Below, piece after piece: positions 24,371 to 34,115 of a stretch of 64,000 nucleotides of DNA (within the stretch, counting starts at the first letter, position 1; the number at the start of each line of letters is the position of its first letter). Both the position numbers and the translations under genes were made by a program. The DNA comes from Pseudomonas sp. S09G 359 (GTDB lineage Bacteria > Pseudomonadota > Gammaproteobacteria > Pseudomonadales > Pseudomonadaceae): assembly GCF_002843605.1 (NCBI RefSeq), contig NZ_CP025263.1:4493501-4557500 (forward strand), read 5' to 3'. The notes below the pieces were generated by a model. The model was not told where the DNA came from and searched no databases. It saw only the letters and a program-made list of their open reading frames with translations.

Positions 24371-25978
24371 CTATGCTTGCAACAACCGCCCCGGTATATC
24401 CGCCAGCAAACTGCGCGTGTAATCACTCTGCGGTGCGGTAAAAACCCGCTCGCAAGGCCCCTGCTCCACCACCCTGCCCGCTTGCATCACCACCACATGA
24501 TCGGAAATCTGTCGAACCACCGCCAAATCATGGGAGATAAACAGGTAGCTCAAGCCCAAGCGTTCCTGCAGCTCGGCCAGCAGTTTCAGGATCTGCCTCT
24601 GGATCGACGCATCCAGCGCCGACAATGCTTCATCCAGCACCAGCAACTGCGGCTCCAACGCCAGCGCCCGTGCAATCGCCACGCGCTGGCGTTGCCCGCC
24701 GGACAACTCCACCGGCCGGCTGGCTAACCAACGCGCCGGCAATTCAACCTGTTCCAGCAGGCTCGCCGCACGCTGCCGTCGCCAGGCACCATCGCCGATA
24801 TCAAAGGCCTGCAGCGGCTCGCTGATGATCTGTTCCAGGCTCAGCCTTGGGTTCAGGGACGCGTAGGGATTTTGATAGACCACCTGGATCCGACGCCGCA
24901 ACGCCAGCCACTCGCGACGCGATACGTGGCTGATGTCCTGGCCGTCGAAGACCACGCTGCCGCTGTCGAGCCGTTCGAGGCCGAGGATCAGGCGCGCGGT
25001 GGTGGACTTGCCCGAACCCGACTCCCCCACCAAACTGGTCGTGCCATGACGCGGCAGGTGGAAGGACACCTCATCCACCGCCAACGGCGTCGGTTGGCGC
25101 CAGGTGGAGAAATCCTTGCGCAGGCCCTGCACCGTCAACAGCGGTGTCACGTCGGCACGGGCCGCACTCACTGGCCGCTGTTGTTGCACCAGCAGGCTCG
25201 GCGCCGCTTGCAGCAGTTGCCGGGTATAGGCGTGCTGCGGCGCCTCGAACACACGGCGCGCCTCGCCGCTTTCAACAATGCGCCCCTGGTACATCACCAA
25301 CAGCCGATCCGCGTGATCCAGCGCCACGCCCAGGTCGTGGATGATCAGCAAGACTGCCGTGCCGCGCTCCCGGGCCAGGGTTTGCAAGCGGTCGAGAATC
25401 TGCCGTTGCACGCCCACGTCCAAGGCGCTGGTGGGCTCGTCGGCGATCACCAACGGGGGATCGTTGGCCAGGGCGATGGCGATCAATACGCGCTGGCGCA
25501 TCCCGCCGGAGAGCTGATGAGGGTAACCCCGCGCCACCCGCTCAGCGTCCACCAGCCCGACTTCGCGCAGCAGCGCCAAACTGCGTGGGCGGGCCAGCGG
25601 CTTGGGCACGCCGTGCAGGGTCAGCGCCTCGACTAATTGATGGCCGATGCGTTTGACCGGGTCGAGGGACATGCCCGGGTCCTGCGGCACGAAGCCCACG
25701 CTGCGGCCACGAATACTCTGCCAGTGGCGCTCGCTGGCAGTGGCCAACTCTTGGTCCGCCAGGCGAATGCTGCCGGATTCAATCTGCGCGTTGGCGGCCA
25801 GCAGGCCCATCAAGGCCGCCGCCGTGGTCGATTTGCCTGAGCCGGACTCGCCGACAATCGCCAGGATCTCGCCGGCCTTGAGCTGAAAATCAATCCCGGC
25901 CACCCCGACGGTGCGCCCGTCACCACCGTGGTAGGCGATGCGCAAGTCGCGTACCTCCAGCAAAATCTGCTCGCTCAT
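24371..25978 (-). CDS. peptide-type ABC transporter, fused double ATPase
   Basis: ATPase of 535 residues with two ABC domains. Domain 1: GESGSGKSTTAAALMG, signature LSGGMRQRVLIAIAL, Walker B VIADEPTSALD. Domain 2: GESGSGKSTTARLILG, signature LSGGQRQRVAIARAL, Walker B LVLDEALSALD with E-A in place of E-P. The ATG at 25978 overlaps the permease stop (ATGA); a longer open frame back to 26842 runs antiparallel in codon phase through the permease and is not coding. It is the last gene of the operon that begins at 34949. Confidence 0.87.
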   Translation of the reverse strand: MSEQILLEVRDLRIAYHGGDGRTVGVAGIDFQLKAGEILAIVGESGSGKSTTAAALMGLLAANAQIESGSIRLADQELATASERHWQSIRGRSVGFVPQDPGMSLDPVKRIGHQLVEALTLHGVPKPLARPRSLALLREVGLVDAERVARGYPHQLSGGMRQRVLIAIALANDPPLVIADEPTSALDVGVQRQILDRLQTLARERGTAVLLIIHDLGVALDHADRLLVMYQGRIVESGEARRVFEAPQHAYTRQLLQAAPSLLVQQQRPVSAARADVTPLLTVQGLRKDFSTWRQPTPLAVDEVSFHLPRHGTTSLVGESGSGKSTTARLILGLERLDSGSVVFDGQDISHVSRREWLALRRRIQVVYQNPYASLNPRLSLEQIISEPLQAFDIGDGAWRRQRAASLLEQVELPARWLASRPVELSGGQRQRVAIARALALEPQLLVLDEALSALDASIQRQILKLLAELQERLGLSYLFISHDLAVVRQISDHVVVMQAGRVVEQGPCERVFTAPQSDYTRSLLADIPGRLLQA

Positions 25979-26829
25979 CCAATCACCCCTTGATCGTGTT
26001 GCAACGCCCGCGCCAGTTGGTTGGCCGACACCACCACTGCCGCCACCACCAGGCCCGGCAGGCTGGTGTACCACCACGCAGCAATCATGTAGTTGCGCCC
26101 TTCGGCCACCAGCAGGCCCCATTCCGGTTGCGGCGGGGGCGCGCCGAAGCCGAGGAAACTCAAGGCCGACACCGACAGTACCGCGCTGCCGAATTCCAGG
26201 GCCGCCAAGGCCAGTACCGGCGCGCTGGCGTGGGGCAGGATATGCCGGGTGATGATGGTCCATGGCCCCACGCCACAGGCCGAGGCGGCTTCGACAAAGG
26301 TGCTGGCACGCCAGCGCAACACCTCGCCGCGCACCAGCCGGGCAAAGGTCGCCACCGACGACAAGCCCACCGCCAAGGCAATGTTCAGCGTGCCGAACCC
26401 CAACACCGTGATCACCGCCATGGCCAACAGCAATGCCGGGATCGCCATCAGCACCTCCACCAGACGCATCAGCAGCGCGTCCACCCAGCCGCCGAAGAAC
26501 CCCGCCAGCACCCCAAGCAGAATGCCGCTGAACAACGCGATCAGTACCGCCAGCAACGTGGCGCGCAAGGACAGCCCGGCGCCATACACCGTGCGGCTGT
26601 AGAGGTCGCGGCCGAGGTGGTCGGTGCCAAACCAATGAGCCGCGGACGGACCCTGCAAGGCATCCGCCGGCACCCCCAGCAATGGGTCGAACTGCGTGAA
26701 CAGCTGCGGCCACAGCGCCCAGCCCAGCACCAGCAACAACACGATCACGCCCAGGGGCAGCAACGGGCGGCGGCGCAACAGGCGAAAGTGGCGCGGGCGC
26801 GGCAAAACGGCGGTCAACGCAAGGCTCAT
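25975..26829 (-). CDS. peptide-type ABC transporter permease (DppC-like)
   Basis: Permease of 284 residues with N-terminal helix LLPLGVIVLLLVLGWALW, the DppC segment HWFGTDHLGRDLYSRTVYGA, EAA loop EAASACGVGPWTIITRHILPH and SFLGFGAPPPQPEWGLLVAEG. It overlaps both neighbours by ATGA. Relatives serve peptides, nickel or glutathione. Confidence 0.87.
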   Translation of the reverse strand: MSLALTAVLPRPRHFRLLRRRPLLPLGVIVLLLVLGWALWPQLFTQFDPLLGVPADALQGPSAAHWFGTDHLGRDLYSRTVYGAGLSLRATLLAVLIALFSGILLGVLAGFFGGWVDALLMRLVEVLMAIPALLLAMAVITVLGFGTLNIALAVGLSSVATFARLVRGEVLRWRASTFVEAASACGVGPWTIITRHILPHASAPVLALAALEFGSAVLSVSALSFLGFGAPPPQPEWGLLVAEGRNYMIAAWWYTSLPGLVVAAVVVSANQLARALQHDQGVIG

Positions 26830-27776
26830 CGGGCGGCTCCACGGATACGGGGATCGAGCAACGGGTACAACAGGTCCACCAACAGGTTGACGCCGATAAA
26901 AATCAGCGCCGCCAACACCACCACGCCCTGCACCACCGGGATGTCCTGGGTGCTGACCGCGCCCTGGGCCAGACGCCCGACGCCTTCGCGGGAAAACACG
27001 GTTTCGGTGACCACCGAGCCGGCCAGCAAAGAGCCGACAATCACCCCGCTCAAACTGAGAATCGGGATCACCGCGTTATGCAGCACATGGGTCAACAGCA
27101 CGCGCAACGGGCTCAGGCCCTTGGCACGCAGCGCATCCACAAACGGCAGGCGCGACGTGGCCGCCAGGGAACGTGCCAACACCTGGGCGATCACCGCACT
27201 GGTGGGGATGGCCAGGGTCAGCGTCGGCAACACCAGCGAGGCCAGGCCCTGGTTGCCCATGGCGGGGAACAGGTGCCAGCCGAAGGAAAACCACTGCAAC
27301 AGCAGCAGCCCCACCCAGAAGGTCGGCAGCGACACCGCCACCGCCGGCAGCCCGAGCAACAGATCACGCAGCCAGCGCTGGCGGGCCAGGCTGGCGACCA
27401 GCGCCAGGCCCACCCCCAGCACCAACGCCACGGCCAGTGATACCAGCGCCAACGCCGCCGTCTTCGGCAAGGCCTCGGCCAGCGACGCCGACACCGGCTG
27501 GCCACTCTGGATCGAGTTGCCGAAATCCAGTTGCACCGCGTGCCACAAGGCGATGCCGTACTGCACCGCCAGCGGCTCGTCGAGATGGTACTGCGCACGC
27601 AACGCCGCCACTTGCTGCTGGTTGACCGTGCTCTGCTCGCCGCTCTGGTTGAGCATGATGCTCACCGGGTCGCTGGGCAGCGCATACAGAATCACGAATG
27701 ACAGGCTGAACGCCGCCCACAGCACCAGCAGCGCCTGGCCGCCACGGCCCAACAGGTACAGCAGCGCGCCCCTCAT
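26826..27776 (-). CDS. peptide-type ABC transporter permease (DppB-like)
   Basis: Permease of 316 residues. N-terminal helix ALLVLWAAFSLSFVILYALPSDP, periplasmic LRAQYHLDEPLAVQYGIALW, then further helices with the EAA loop region DALRAKGLSPLRVLLTHVLHN. Both junctions are four-base overlaps, so subunits of this transporter are translationally coupled. Confidence 0.87.
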   Translation of the reverse strand: MRGALLYLLGRGGQALLVLWAAFSLSFVILYALPSDPVSIMLNQSGEQSTVNQQQVAALRAQYHLDEPLAVQYGIALWHAVQLDFGNSIQSGQPVSASLAEALPKTAALALVSLAVALVLGVGLALVASLARQRWLRDLLLGLPAVAVSLPTFWVGLLLLQWFSFGWHLFPAMGNQGLASLVLPTLTLAIPTSAVIAQVLARSLAATSRLPFVDALRAKGLSPLRVLLTHVLHNAVIPILSLSGVIVGSLLAGSVVTETVFSREGVGRLAQGAVSTQDIPVVQGVVVLAALIFIGVNLLVDLLYPLLDPRIRGAAR

Positions 27777-29347
27777 GGCTGCAACCAGGTGTCGAAGAAT
27801 TGCAGGCGTGACGACGCCTCGTAATGCAGGCCCTGCACATTCTTGCCATGCGCCAGCACGGTCGCCAGTTCCACCAGGGCTATCGCATGGCCGTCACGCA
27901 GCAACAACTCGCTGGCCTGGTCGATCAGGACCTGGCGCTGGGCAGTGTCGAGGGTCTCGGACGATTCGCGCAACAGGCGGTCCACCTCCCCCGGCTCACG
28001 CTTGTTGATGTTGTAACCCTGGGCGTAATACACCGTGCGCAGCACGTCCGGATCGGCGCGGGTGAGGTTGAGAAAGCGCACGCTGAAATCGCCCCCGGCC
28101 TGGATCGCCGTGACCTGGCTGATGGTGGATTTATTCAACTGGAAGTCGATGCCCACGCCCTTCAACTGCTGCTGCACCAGCTCCAGGATGGGCGTCTGCT
28201 GCCAGTAATCCAGGCGGAACCCCAGGCGCTTGCCGTCCTTGACCCGCACGCCATCAGGCCCCACCTGCCAACCGGCCTCGTCCAACAGTTTGCGCGCAGC
28301 GGCCGGGTCGTAGGCCAGCAGGCTGGAAAAGTCGCGGTACAGCGGCGTGCTGCTGGCAAGCAAGGCACTGGCAGGTTTCTGGTAACGCGAAATGATGCGC
28401 TGCAACTCGGCGCGGTCAATCGCCTTGTTCAGCGCCTGGCGCACCCTGATATCGGCGAACAGCGGCGTTGATTCATTCAGCGCCAGGTTGAACACCACAC
28501 CGGGGTTGGCCCGGTTCAGCAGCACCAGGCCCTGGCCCTCGATGCTCGGCTCATCCTGGGGCGCCACGCTGGTGTTCACCTCGATCTGCCCGGAGGCCAG
28601 GCTGCCCAGGCGTACGCCGGATTCGGGAATGATCAGGAACTCGATGCCATCGAGCCAGGCCTTGCCTTTGTGCGCCGCCAGGGACGAGCCCCACGCGTAA
28701 TCGTCACGGCGCGTCAGCGAAACCTTCTGGTTATGCACGAACGACTTGAGCACAAACGGCCCCGAGCCCACCAACTGGCCCTGGCAGCGGTCACCCGAAG
28801 GCAGTGCCAGGTTGGCCGGCGACAACAGGCCCAGGGTCATGGTCGAAGTGGCCTGCAGGAACTGCGCGTTGGGTTGTTCGAACTCGACCACCACCGTGTG
28901 GCTGTCGGGCGTGTCGATGCGCTTGAGCCCGGCCAGGTAGGTCGAACCGAGGATCGAACGCGCGCCCAGGGCGACGATGGCCTCCAGGTTGGCCTTGACC
29001 GCCGCGGCGTCCACCGCCGCGCCGTCGCTGAACGTTACGCCCTGGCGCAGCACAAAGGTAAAGCGCCGCGAATCGGCTTCCACCGCCCAACGCTCGGCCA
29101 GCCACGGCACGATGGCGCCGGTGAGCGGGTCTTGATCGGTGAGCGAATCCACCAGTTGCCGGCCCACATTCAGTGCGGTGTTATTGCCGGCCTGCTGTGG
29201 GTCGACGCACTGCGGGTCGCCGTCCAGGGCCACGCGCAGGGTGCCGCCGCTGTGGGGCTTGGAGGCGTCGGCCTGGCTGACTTCGCCCGGGGGGCCGCCG
29301 CACGCCGCCAACAACAGTGCCAGCAGCGCGACTGAAAACTGCCTCAT
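27773..29347 (-). CDS. ABC transporter substrate-binding lipoprotein (SBP family 5)
   Basis: Binding protein of 524 residues with a lipoprotein signal: VALLALLLAACGG, with Cys16 as the acylated residue. The SBP_5 body is clear (LRVALDGDPQCVDPQQAGNN, FVLRQGVTFSDGAAVDAAAV, VRQALNKAIDRAELQRIISR). A membrane-anchored peptide-family binding protein. It overlaps the monooxygenase stop by ATGA, which ties the transporter to an oxygenase and a TonB receptor. The ligand is therefore more likely a small modified compound than a peptide. Confidence 0.86.
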   Translation of the reverse strand: MRQFSVALLALLLAACGGPPGEVSQADASKPHSGGTLRVALDGDPQCVDPQQAGNNTALNVGRQLVDSLTDQDPLTGAIVPWLAERWAVEADSRRFTFVLRQGVTFSDGAAVDAAAVKANLEAIVALGARSILGSTYLAGLKRIDTPDSHTVVVEFEQPNAQFLQATSTMTLGLLSPANLALPSGDRCQGQLVGSGPFVLKSFVHNQKVSLTRRDDYAWGSSLAAHKGKAWLDGIEFLIIPESGVRLGSLASGQIEVNTSVAPQDEPSIEGQGLVLLNRANPGVVFNLALNESTPLFADIRVRQALNKAIDRAELQRIISRYQKPASALLASSTPLYRDFSSLLAYDPAAARKLLDEAGWQVGPDGVRVKDGKRLGFRLDYWQQTPILELVQQQLKGVGIDFQLNKSTISQVTAIQAGGDFSVRFLNLTRADPDVLRTVYYAQGYNINKREPGEVDRLLRESSETLDTAQRQVLIDQASELLLRDGHAIALVELATVLAHGKNVQGLHYEASSRLQFFDTWLQP

Positions 29348-30687
29348 GAACGCGCCCCCTGATGCCGGTTGGCGATATACGGCAAGCCGAGGTTTTCGCG
29401 CAGGGTCTGGCCCTGGTATTCATGGCGGAACAGACCTCGGCGCTGCAGCAGCGGCACCACGCCTTCGGCAAAGTCGCTGATGCCTTGATGCAAGCCGGAG
29501 AACATCACGTTGAAGCCATCGGCGGCGCCGCTTTCGAACCATTCCTGGAAATCATCCGCCACGCTTTCCGGCGTGCCGATCAGGATGCGATGCCCGCCGG
29601 CAGTCAGTTTGTTGAACAGCTCGCGCACGGTGGGGCGTTCGCGGCGGATCAGGTCGAACACCAGCTTTTGCCGGCTCTTATGGGTGTTGGTGTCGAACTG
29701 CTCGGGCGGCAGCGGCACCAGGGAATCAAACGGCAGCTCCGACAGGTCGAACCCCAGACTGGTAAAGCGCGAGATCGAACTGAGGAAGGCCTTGGGATCT
29801 TGCAGCTCCTGCAACTGATCGTATTTGGCCTGGGCTTCGGCCTGGGTGCGGCCGATCACGGTGGAGACGCCCGGCAGCACTTTCAGGTGCTCAGGGTTGC
29901 GCCCCAGGTCGGCCGCCGTCTGCTTGATTTCGCGGTAGAACGCCTGGCCCTGCTCCACCGTATGCTGGGCAGTGAAGATCAGCTCCCCGGCCCGCGCGGC
30001 CAGGCGCCGGCCGGCGTCGGATGAACCGGCCTGGGCAATCACCGGGTAGCCCTGCACCGGCCGTGCGGCGTTGAGCGGGCCCTGCACCTGGAAGTATTTG
30101 CCGTGGTGGTTGAGCACGTGCAACTGGTCGGTGTCGAGCCATTGCCCCGAGGCCTTGTCCTGGATAAACGCAGCGTCGCCCCAGCTGTCCCAGAGGCCGG
30201 TGACCACGTCGTAGAACTCTTCGGCACGCTCATAGCGGTCGGCGTGCAGCGTATGGTCGTCGCGGTTGAAGTTTTCGCCACCGCCCAGGGACGTCACCAG
30301 GTTCCAGCCCACCCGGCCGCCACTCAAATGGTCGATATTGGCAAACTTGCGCGCGATGTTGTACGGCTCGTTGTAGGTGGTGCTGGCCGTGGCGATCAGG
30401 CCGATATGCCGCGTGGCCAACGCCAGCGCCGGCAGCAACACCAGCGGGTCCCAGCGCACGCTGTTGGGGCCGCGCGCCAGGGCCAATGGGTCGAGGTCGA
30501 CGTTCACCGAGTCATTGAAAAACAGCGCGTGAAAGCGCGCCGCCTCAAGCTTCTCGGCGATCCAGCGGTAGTGTTCGAAATCACGGAACGAATCGGTGGT
30601 CGCACTCGGGTGGCGCCAGGCGGAGCCCATGATCCCGGCACTGGGGATGAAGGCGCCGAGCAGCAGTTGTCGATCTTGTTGGCTCAT
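29344..30687 (-). CDS. FMN-dependent monooxygenase, NtaA/SnaA/DszA family
   Basis: LLM-class flavin monooxygenase of 447 residues, typical family length. Seen: LLLGAFIPSAGIMGSAWRHP at the start, NEPYNIARKFANIDHLSGGR followed by VGWNLVTS, YFQVQGPLNAARPVQGYPVI with AQAGSS, and the C-terminal GLFRHEYQGQTLRENLGLP. These enzymes cleave C-S or C-N bonds using FMNH2 supplied by a separate flavin reductase; no reductase gene is seen in the window. The ATG at 30687 is chosen, 13 bases after the TonB receptor gene; the extension to 30912 lies inside that gene. Confidence 0.85.
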   Translation of the reverse strand: MSQQDRQLLLGAFIPSAGIMGSAWRHPSATTDSFRDFEHYRWIAEKLEAARFHALFFNDSVNVDLDPLALARGPNSVRWDPLVLLPALALATRHIGLIATASTTYNEPYNIARKFANIDHLSGGRVGWNLVTSLGGGENFNRDDHTLHADRYERAEEFYDVVTGLWDSWGDAAFIQDKASGQWLDTDQLHVLNHHGKYFQVQGPLNAARPVQGYPVIAQAGSSDAGRRLAARAGELIFTAQHTVEQGQAFYREIKQTAADLGRNPEHLKVLPGVSTVIGRTQAEAQAKYDQLQELQDPKAFLSSISRFTSLGFDLSELPFDSLVPLPPEQFDTNTHKSRQKLVFDLIRRERPTVRELFNKLTAGGHRILIGTPESVADDFQEWFESGAADGFNVMFSGLHQGISDFAEGVVPLLQRRGLFRHEYQGQTLRENLGLPYIANRHQGARS

Positions 30688-30700
30688 GTCGCAGTCCTCA

Positions 30701-33142
30701 TCAGAAGGTGTAGGTGGCGCGGGTGTACCAGAACGCGCCGTAGGGATCGAACGGCGAGATGCTGCCGAACTTGGGAAAACCGTTGATATCGCCCTGGGGG
30801 AATGCGTTGTTGTCAGCCTTGACGTTGAGAATGTTGTTGGCGCCCACGGCCAGGTTGAGGTCCTTGGTGAGGTTGTAGGCCACCTCCAGGTCGGTGAGCC
30901 ACTTGGCGCCATAGGTCACGTCATAGGCCGGGTTGGTGTCGCGGGCGATGACCTTGTCGTAGCGCGTCAGGCCGGCGTTGATGTCGAACTTGTCGACCTT
31001 CCAGTTGGCACTCAGGATCAGCTTGGTCTTGGGGTTGGCCACGGTCAGGTAACCCTGGGCCACACGGTCGAACAGCACCAGGCTGCTGCCCACGGCGGTA
31101 AGCGCAGCAGGCGTCGACTTGATGCTATCGATCGTGGTTTTGTTGTAGTTGGCCGCCACGCCATATTTGACAGTGCCCAGGGCGCCGTAGTCGACGCGGT
31201 AGTCGGTGACCAGGTCGATGCCACGGGTGGTGGTGTCGGCGGCGTTGGTGAAGTACTTCACACGGTAGCCAGGGCGGTAACCGTTGGCCTGCAGGATCTG
31301 GTCCACGCCATTGCCGAACAGAAAACCGGTCTGGGCGATGCGGTCGCTGATTTCAATCTGGTAGGCGTCGACGGTGATATTGGCTTCAGGCACCGGTTTG
31401 TACGCAAAGCCGAGGCTGATATTGCGCGACTTCTCCGGTTTCAGATCTTCCGCCCCAAGCGCCTGGGCCAAGGGTGAGTCGACCCGCACCGACTTGGCCT
31501 CGACGAACTGCGCCACGCCGTTGACGGTGGTGTATTGGTTGGCGGTTTGCGCATACACCGACTGCGACAGCGACGGCGCGCGAAAGCCGTTGCTGAGGGT
31601 GCCGCGCAAGGCAAATTCGGGGGTGAAGTCATAACGCATCGAAAGCTTGCCGCTGCTGGTGTTGCCGGAGCTGTCGTCGTAATGCTCGAAGCGCCCGGCC
31701 ACGCCCAGATAGAATTTTTCGGTAGGGTTGAGGCCCAGGTCCACATAACTCGCGTAGCTGTTGCGGCTGGCCTGGCCTTCGTCTTCCGGAGTCAGGGTGA
31801 TCGCGCCCTGGGCGCCGACTGCGCCCGGTTGCCCGGCCAAGGGGCCGCTCGGGTAGATGTACCCCCCGTTGATATACGACAGCGGGTTGCCGGACTCGGT
31901 CTTGTAGCGCTCATGCCGGTGCTCAAGGCCGGCCGAGACCTGCAGCGGTTTGCTCAAGCCCACTTCAAAGGCGCGGGTCAGGTCGAGGTTGTTGGTCCAC
32001 TGGTCGAAATAGTTGGTGTAGGTGGTGAAGTGCGTAGGGCTCGACGGGCCGAGGGACGCGTTGAGGGTCTCGTCGGCGCCGGCCACGCCCTTGTCGCGGC
32101 CAAAGGTCGAACTCAAGTCCCAGTTCCACTCGGCGACCTTGCCCTTGCCGCCGGCCGCCACCTGGTAGTCGGTTTCGCGCAGGGTGTAGAACGGCGCGGT
32201 GCCGTCCGGGTAGATCGACGGGATGATATTGGTGGAGTTCGGCCGCCGGTAATTCTGCCCGCCTCGCGCATCGCGTTGGCTGAGGGTGGAGAACGAATAC
32301 AGGGTCACGTCGTCCAGGGGCAATTCAGCGTTGTAGGCAACGTTGATAGCCTTGATTTTCGGCAAGCCGTTTTTCTGCACATCCTTGTCGTTGGCCTCGC
32401 GCGGGTCGGCCGAGCCATCGGGCTGGCGGTAGTAGAACGCGCCGGTGGCATCGCGGGCCCGCACGGAGGTCTGCTGGGACTTGGCGTCCAGGGACAGGTT
32501 GAAGAAGCCGTCGTTGGGCAGCGCAAAACCGTTGTTGAAGGTCTGGCGAATAGTGCCGCCGTCGCCCTTGGTGTATTCGCCGTAGGAGGTGCTGACCGAG
32601 CCGCCGTTGTCGTTCTGCTTGAGGATGATGTTGATCACCCCGGCAATCGCGTCCGAGCCGTACTGCGCAGAAGCACCGTCGCGCAGCACCTCGATATGGT
32701 CGATGGCGCTGACCGGGATCATGTCCAGGTCCACCGGGTTGGTGCCGTAGGCCGCCGTGGAGTCGAGGTTGATCACTGCGCTGTTGTGGCGGCGCTTGCC
32801 GTTGACCAGCACCAGCACGTTGGAACCGTTGAGGCCGCGCAGGCTATAGGGCCGCGCGATGCTGTCGTTGGACGAACCCGATGGCCGCTGGGAGAACGAC
32901 GGCAGGGTTTTCTGCAACGCGGCGCGCAAGCTGCTGGAGCCGGTTTTTTCCAGCTGCTGGGCGCTGATCACATCGATCGGCGCTGGGCTGCTGGTCACGG
33001 TGCGCGCCTCGCTGCCCCGCGAGCCGGTGACAATCACCGTGTCGAGGGTGTCATCGCTGGCGCCATAGGCCGGCAGCATGGAAAAACCGGCGAACAGCAG
33101 CGGCGCGAGTTGCAGGGTGGAGCGGTAGGCAATGGGTTTCAT
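30701..33142 (-). CDS. TonB-dependent outer-membrane receptor
   Basis: Outer-membrane beta-barrel receptor of 813 residues. Signal peptide at 1-27 (ending LPAYGAS), TonB-box-like DTLDTVIVTGSRGSEARTVT, plug domain with RPYSLRGLNGSNVLVLVNGK and IDHIEVLRDGASAQYGSDAI, then repeated barrel strands and a final aromatic residue (WYTRATYTF). The plug resembles that of the receptor at 41575-43968 closely (TVTSSPxPIDVxSAxQL in both), so they are paralogues. It lies six bases after the SsuA-like gene and 13 before the monooxygenase. Its likely role is import of a scarce organic substrate across the outer membrane. Confidence 0.88.
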   Translation of the reverse strand: MKPIAYRSTLQLAPLLFAGFSMLPAYGASDDTLDTVIVTGSRGSEARTVTSSPAPIDVISAQQLEKTGSSSLRAALQKTLPSFSQRPSGSSNDSIARPYSLRGLNGSNVLVLVNGKRRHNSAVINLDSTAAYGTNPVDLDMIPVSAIDHIEVLRDGASAQYGSDAIAGVINIILKQNDNGGSVSTSYGEYTKGDGGTIRQTFNNGFALPNDGFFNLSLDAKSQQTSVRARDATGAFYYRQPDGSADPREANDKDVQKNGLPKIKAINVAYNAELPLDDVTLYSFSTLSQRDARGGQNYRRPNSTNIIPSIYPDGTAPFYTLRETDYQVAAGGKGKVAEWNWDLSSTFGRDKGVAGADETLNASLGPSSPTHFTTYTNYFDQWTNNLDLTRAFEVGLSKPLQVSAGLEHRHERYKTESGNPLSYINGGYIYPSGPLAGQPGAVGAQGAITLTPEDEGQASRNSYASYVDLGLNPTEKFYLGVAGRFEHYDDSSGNTSSGKLSMRYDFTPEFALRGTLSNGFRAPSLSQSVYAQTANQYTTVNGVAQFVEAKSVRVDSPLAQALGAEDLKPEKSRNISLGFAYKPVPEANITVDAYQIEISDRIAQTGFLFGNGVDQILQANGYRPGYRVKYFTNAADTTTRGIDLVTDYRVDYGALGTVKYGVAANYNKTTIDSIKSTPAALTAVGSSLVLFDRVAQGYLTVANPKTKLILSANWKVDKFDINAGLTRYDKVIARDTNPAYDVTYGAKWLTDLEVAYNLTKDLNLAVGANNILNVKADNNAFPQGDINGFPKFGSISPFDPYGAFWYTRATYTF

Positions 33143-33148
33143 GGCAGG

Positions 33149-34105
33149 TCAACTGTTCAGAATAGGGTTGAAGTCGTCACGCCACAGCGGTCGTGCATCG
33201 ACGCTCTGGCTGATCAAATGGTTGGCATAGAACAGGTCGGCCACCTGTTGCTGGGAGGCCATGGCGGCGGCATCGATACCCAACAGGCGGCCCGGTCGGC
33301 TGCGCTGCTGGAACTGGCGCAGGTACAGGGCACGGTCGATACCGGTCAGCGCTTCACTGCGCTCGGCCCAGCGCTCGGGGTGGGCATTGACCCAGGCCCA
33401 GGTGGCTTGCTCGCGCCGCAAAAAATCACCTACCTGGCTGCGGCGTCGAGGGTCGGCCAATACCTGCTGCGTGGTCGCAATCACGTAGTTGCCGGAGTAG
33501 TAGCGGCTGACGTCCGCCAACAGTTCGCCGTCCATCTGGCTGGTGGCTTGCAGCGCGCCGATGCCGCCAGTGGCGATGGCGTCCACGTGGCCGTTGCGAA
33601 ACGCGGTAAGCGCGTCCTGCATCGGCAGCGGTACCGCCTTTACGTCCGCCAGGGACAAGCCGTTCTGCTGCAGCAGGTTCAACACGAAGTAGTGGGTGTT
33701 GGTGGCCCGCACATAACTGATGGTCTTGCCCTTGAGGTCCTGGACCGTGCGGATGCCGCTGGCTTTTTTCACCACCAGGCTGGTGTCGTTCCTGTCGCCC
33801 TGGTACACCGCGACCAAGGCAATAGGCACCTTGGCAATCGAGGCGAAAATCGGCGGGATCTCGCTCATGAACGCATAGTCCAGGTGGCCGCTGCTCAGGG
33901 CTTCCAGCACCAGGTTGCCGCCGCTGATATCCACCCATTCCACCGGGTACGGGGTGTCGGCCTGGCCGGCATCGGCCAGGAACGACGCGGCAGTGCCCTT
34001 GTAGCGCCACACGCGCAAGGGTTCGGCCGCCTGGGCGCCCAGCAGGGAACCGGCCGCGAGGGTGCCGCCAGCCAGCAGTAATTGCCGACGAGTCAGGGTG
34101 TGCAT
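33149..34105 (-). CDS. SsuA/NMT1-like periplasmic substrate-binding protein, Tat signal
   Basis: Binding protein of 318 residues related to aliphatic sulfonate and nitrate-type binding proteins (SsuA/TauA). N-terminus HTLTRRQLLLAGGTLAAGSL is a twin-arginine signal. Core features: VEWVDISGGNLVLEALSSGH, DYAFMSEIPPIFAS, VRTVQDLKGKTISY-like strand and hinge, and HVDAIATGGIGAL. The ATG at 34105 is chosen because the upstream in-frame stretch overlaps the aldolase. No SsuB/SsuC partners are in this operon, whose transporter is of the peptide class with its own binding protein, so this SBP is an orphan here. Confidence 0.8.
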   Translation of the reverse strand: MHTLTRRQLLLAGGTLAAGSLLGAQAAEPLRVWRYKGTAASFLADAGQADTPYPVEWVDISGGNLVLEALSSGHLDYAFMSEIPPIFASIAKVPIALVAVYQGDRNDTSLVVKKASGIRTVQDLKGKTISYVRATNTHYFVLNLLQQNGLSLADVKAVPLPMQDALTAFRNGHVDAIATGGIGALQATSQMDGELLADVSRYYSGNYVIATTQQVLADPRRRSQVGDFLRREQATWAWVNAHPERWAERSEALTGIDRALYLRQFQQRSRPGRLLGIDAAAMASQQQVADLFYANHLISQSVDARPLWRDDFNPILNS

Positions 34106-34115
34106 GCTGGCAGCC

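Noticed and set aside
25990-28008. 672-codon plus-strand frame opposite both peptide permeases
   Set aside because: Arg/Gln/Thr/Pro-rich shadow of hydrophobic permease genes.
31535-34081. 848-codon plus-strand frame across the TonB receptor and SsuA-like genes
   Set aside because: Runs antisense through two well-supported genes and their junction; low-complexity translation.
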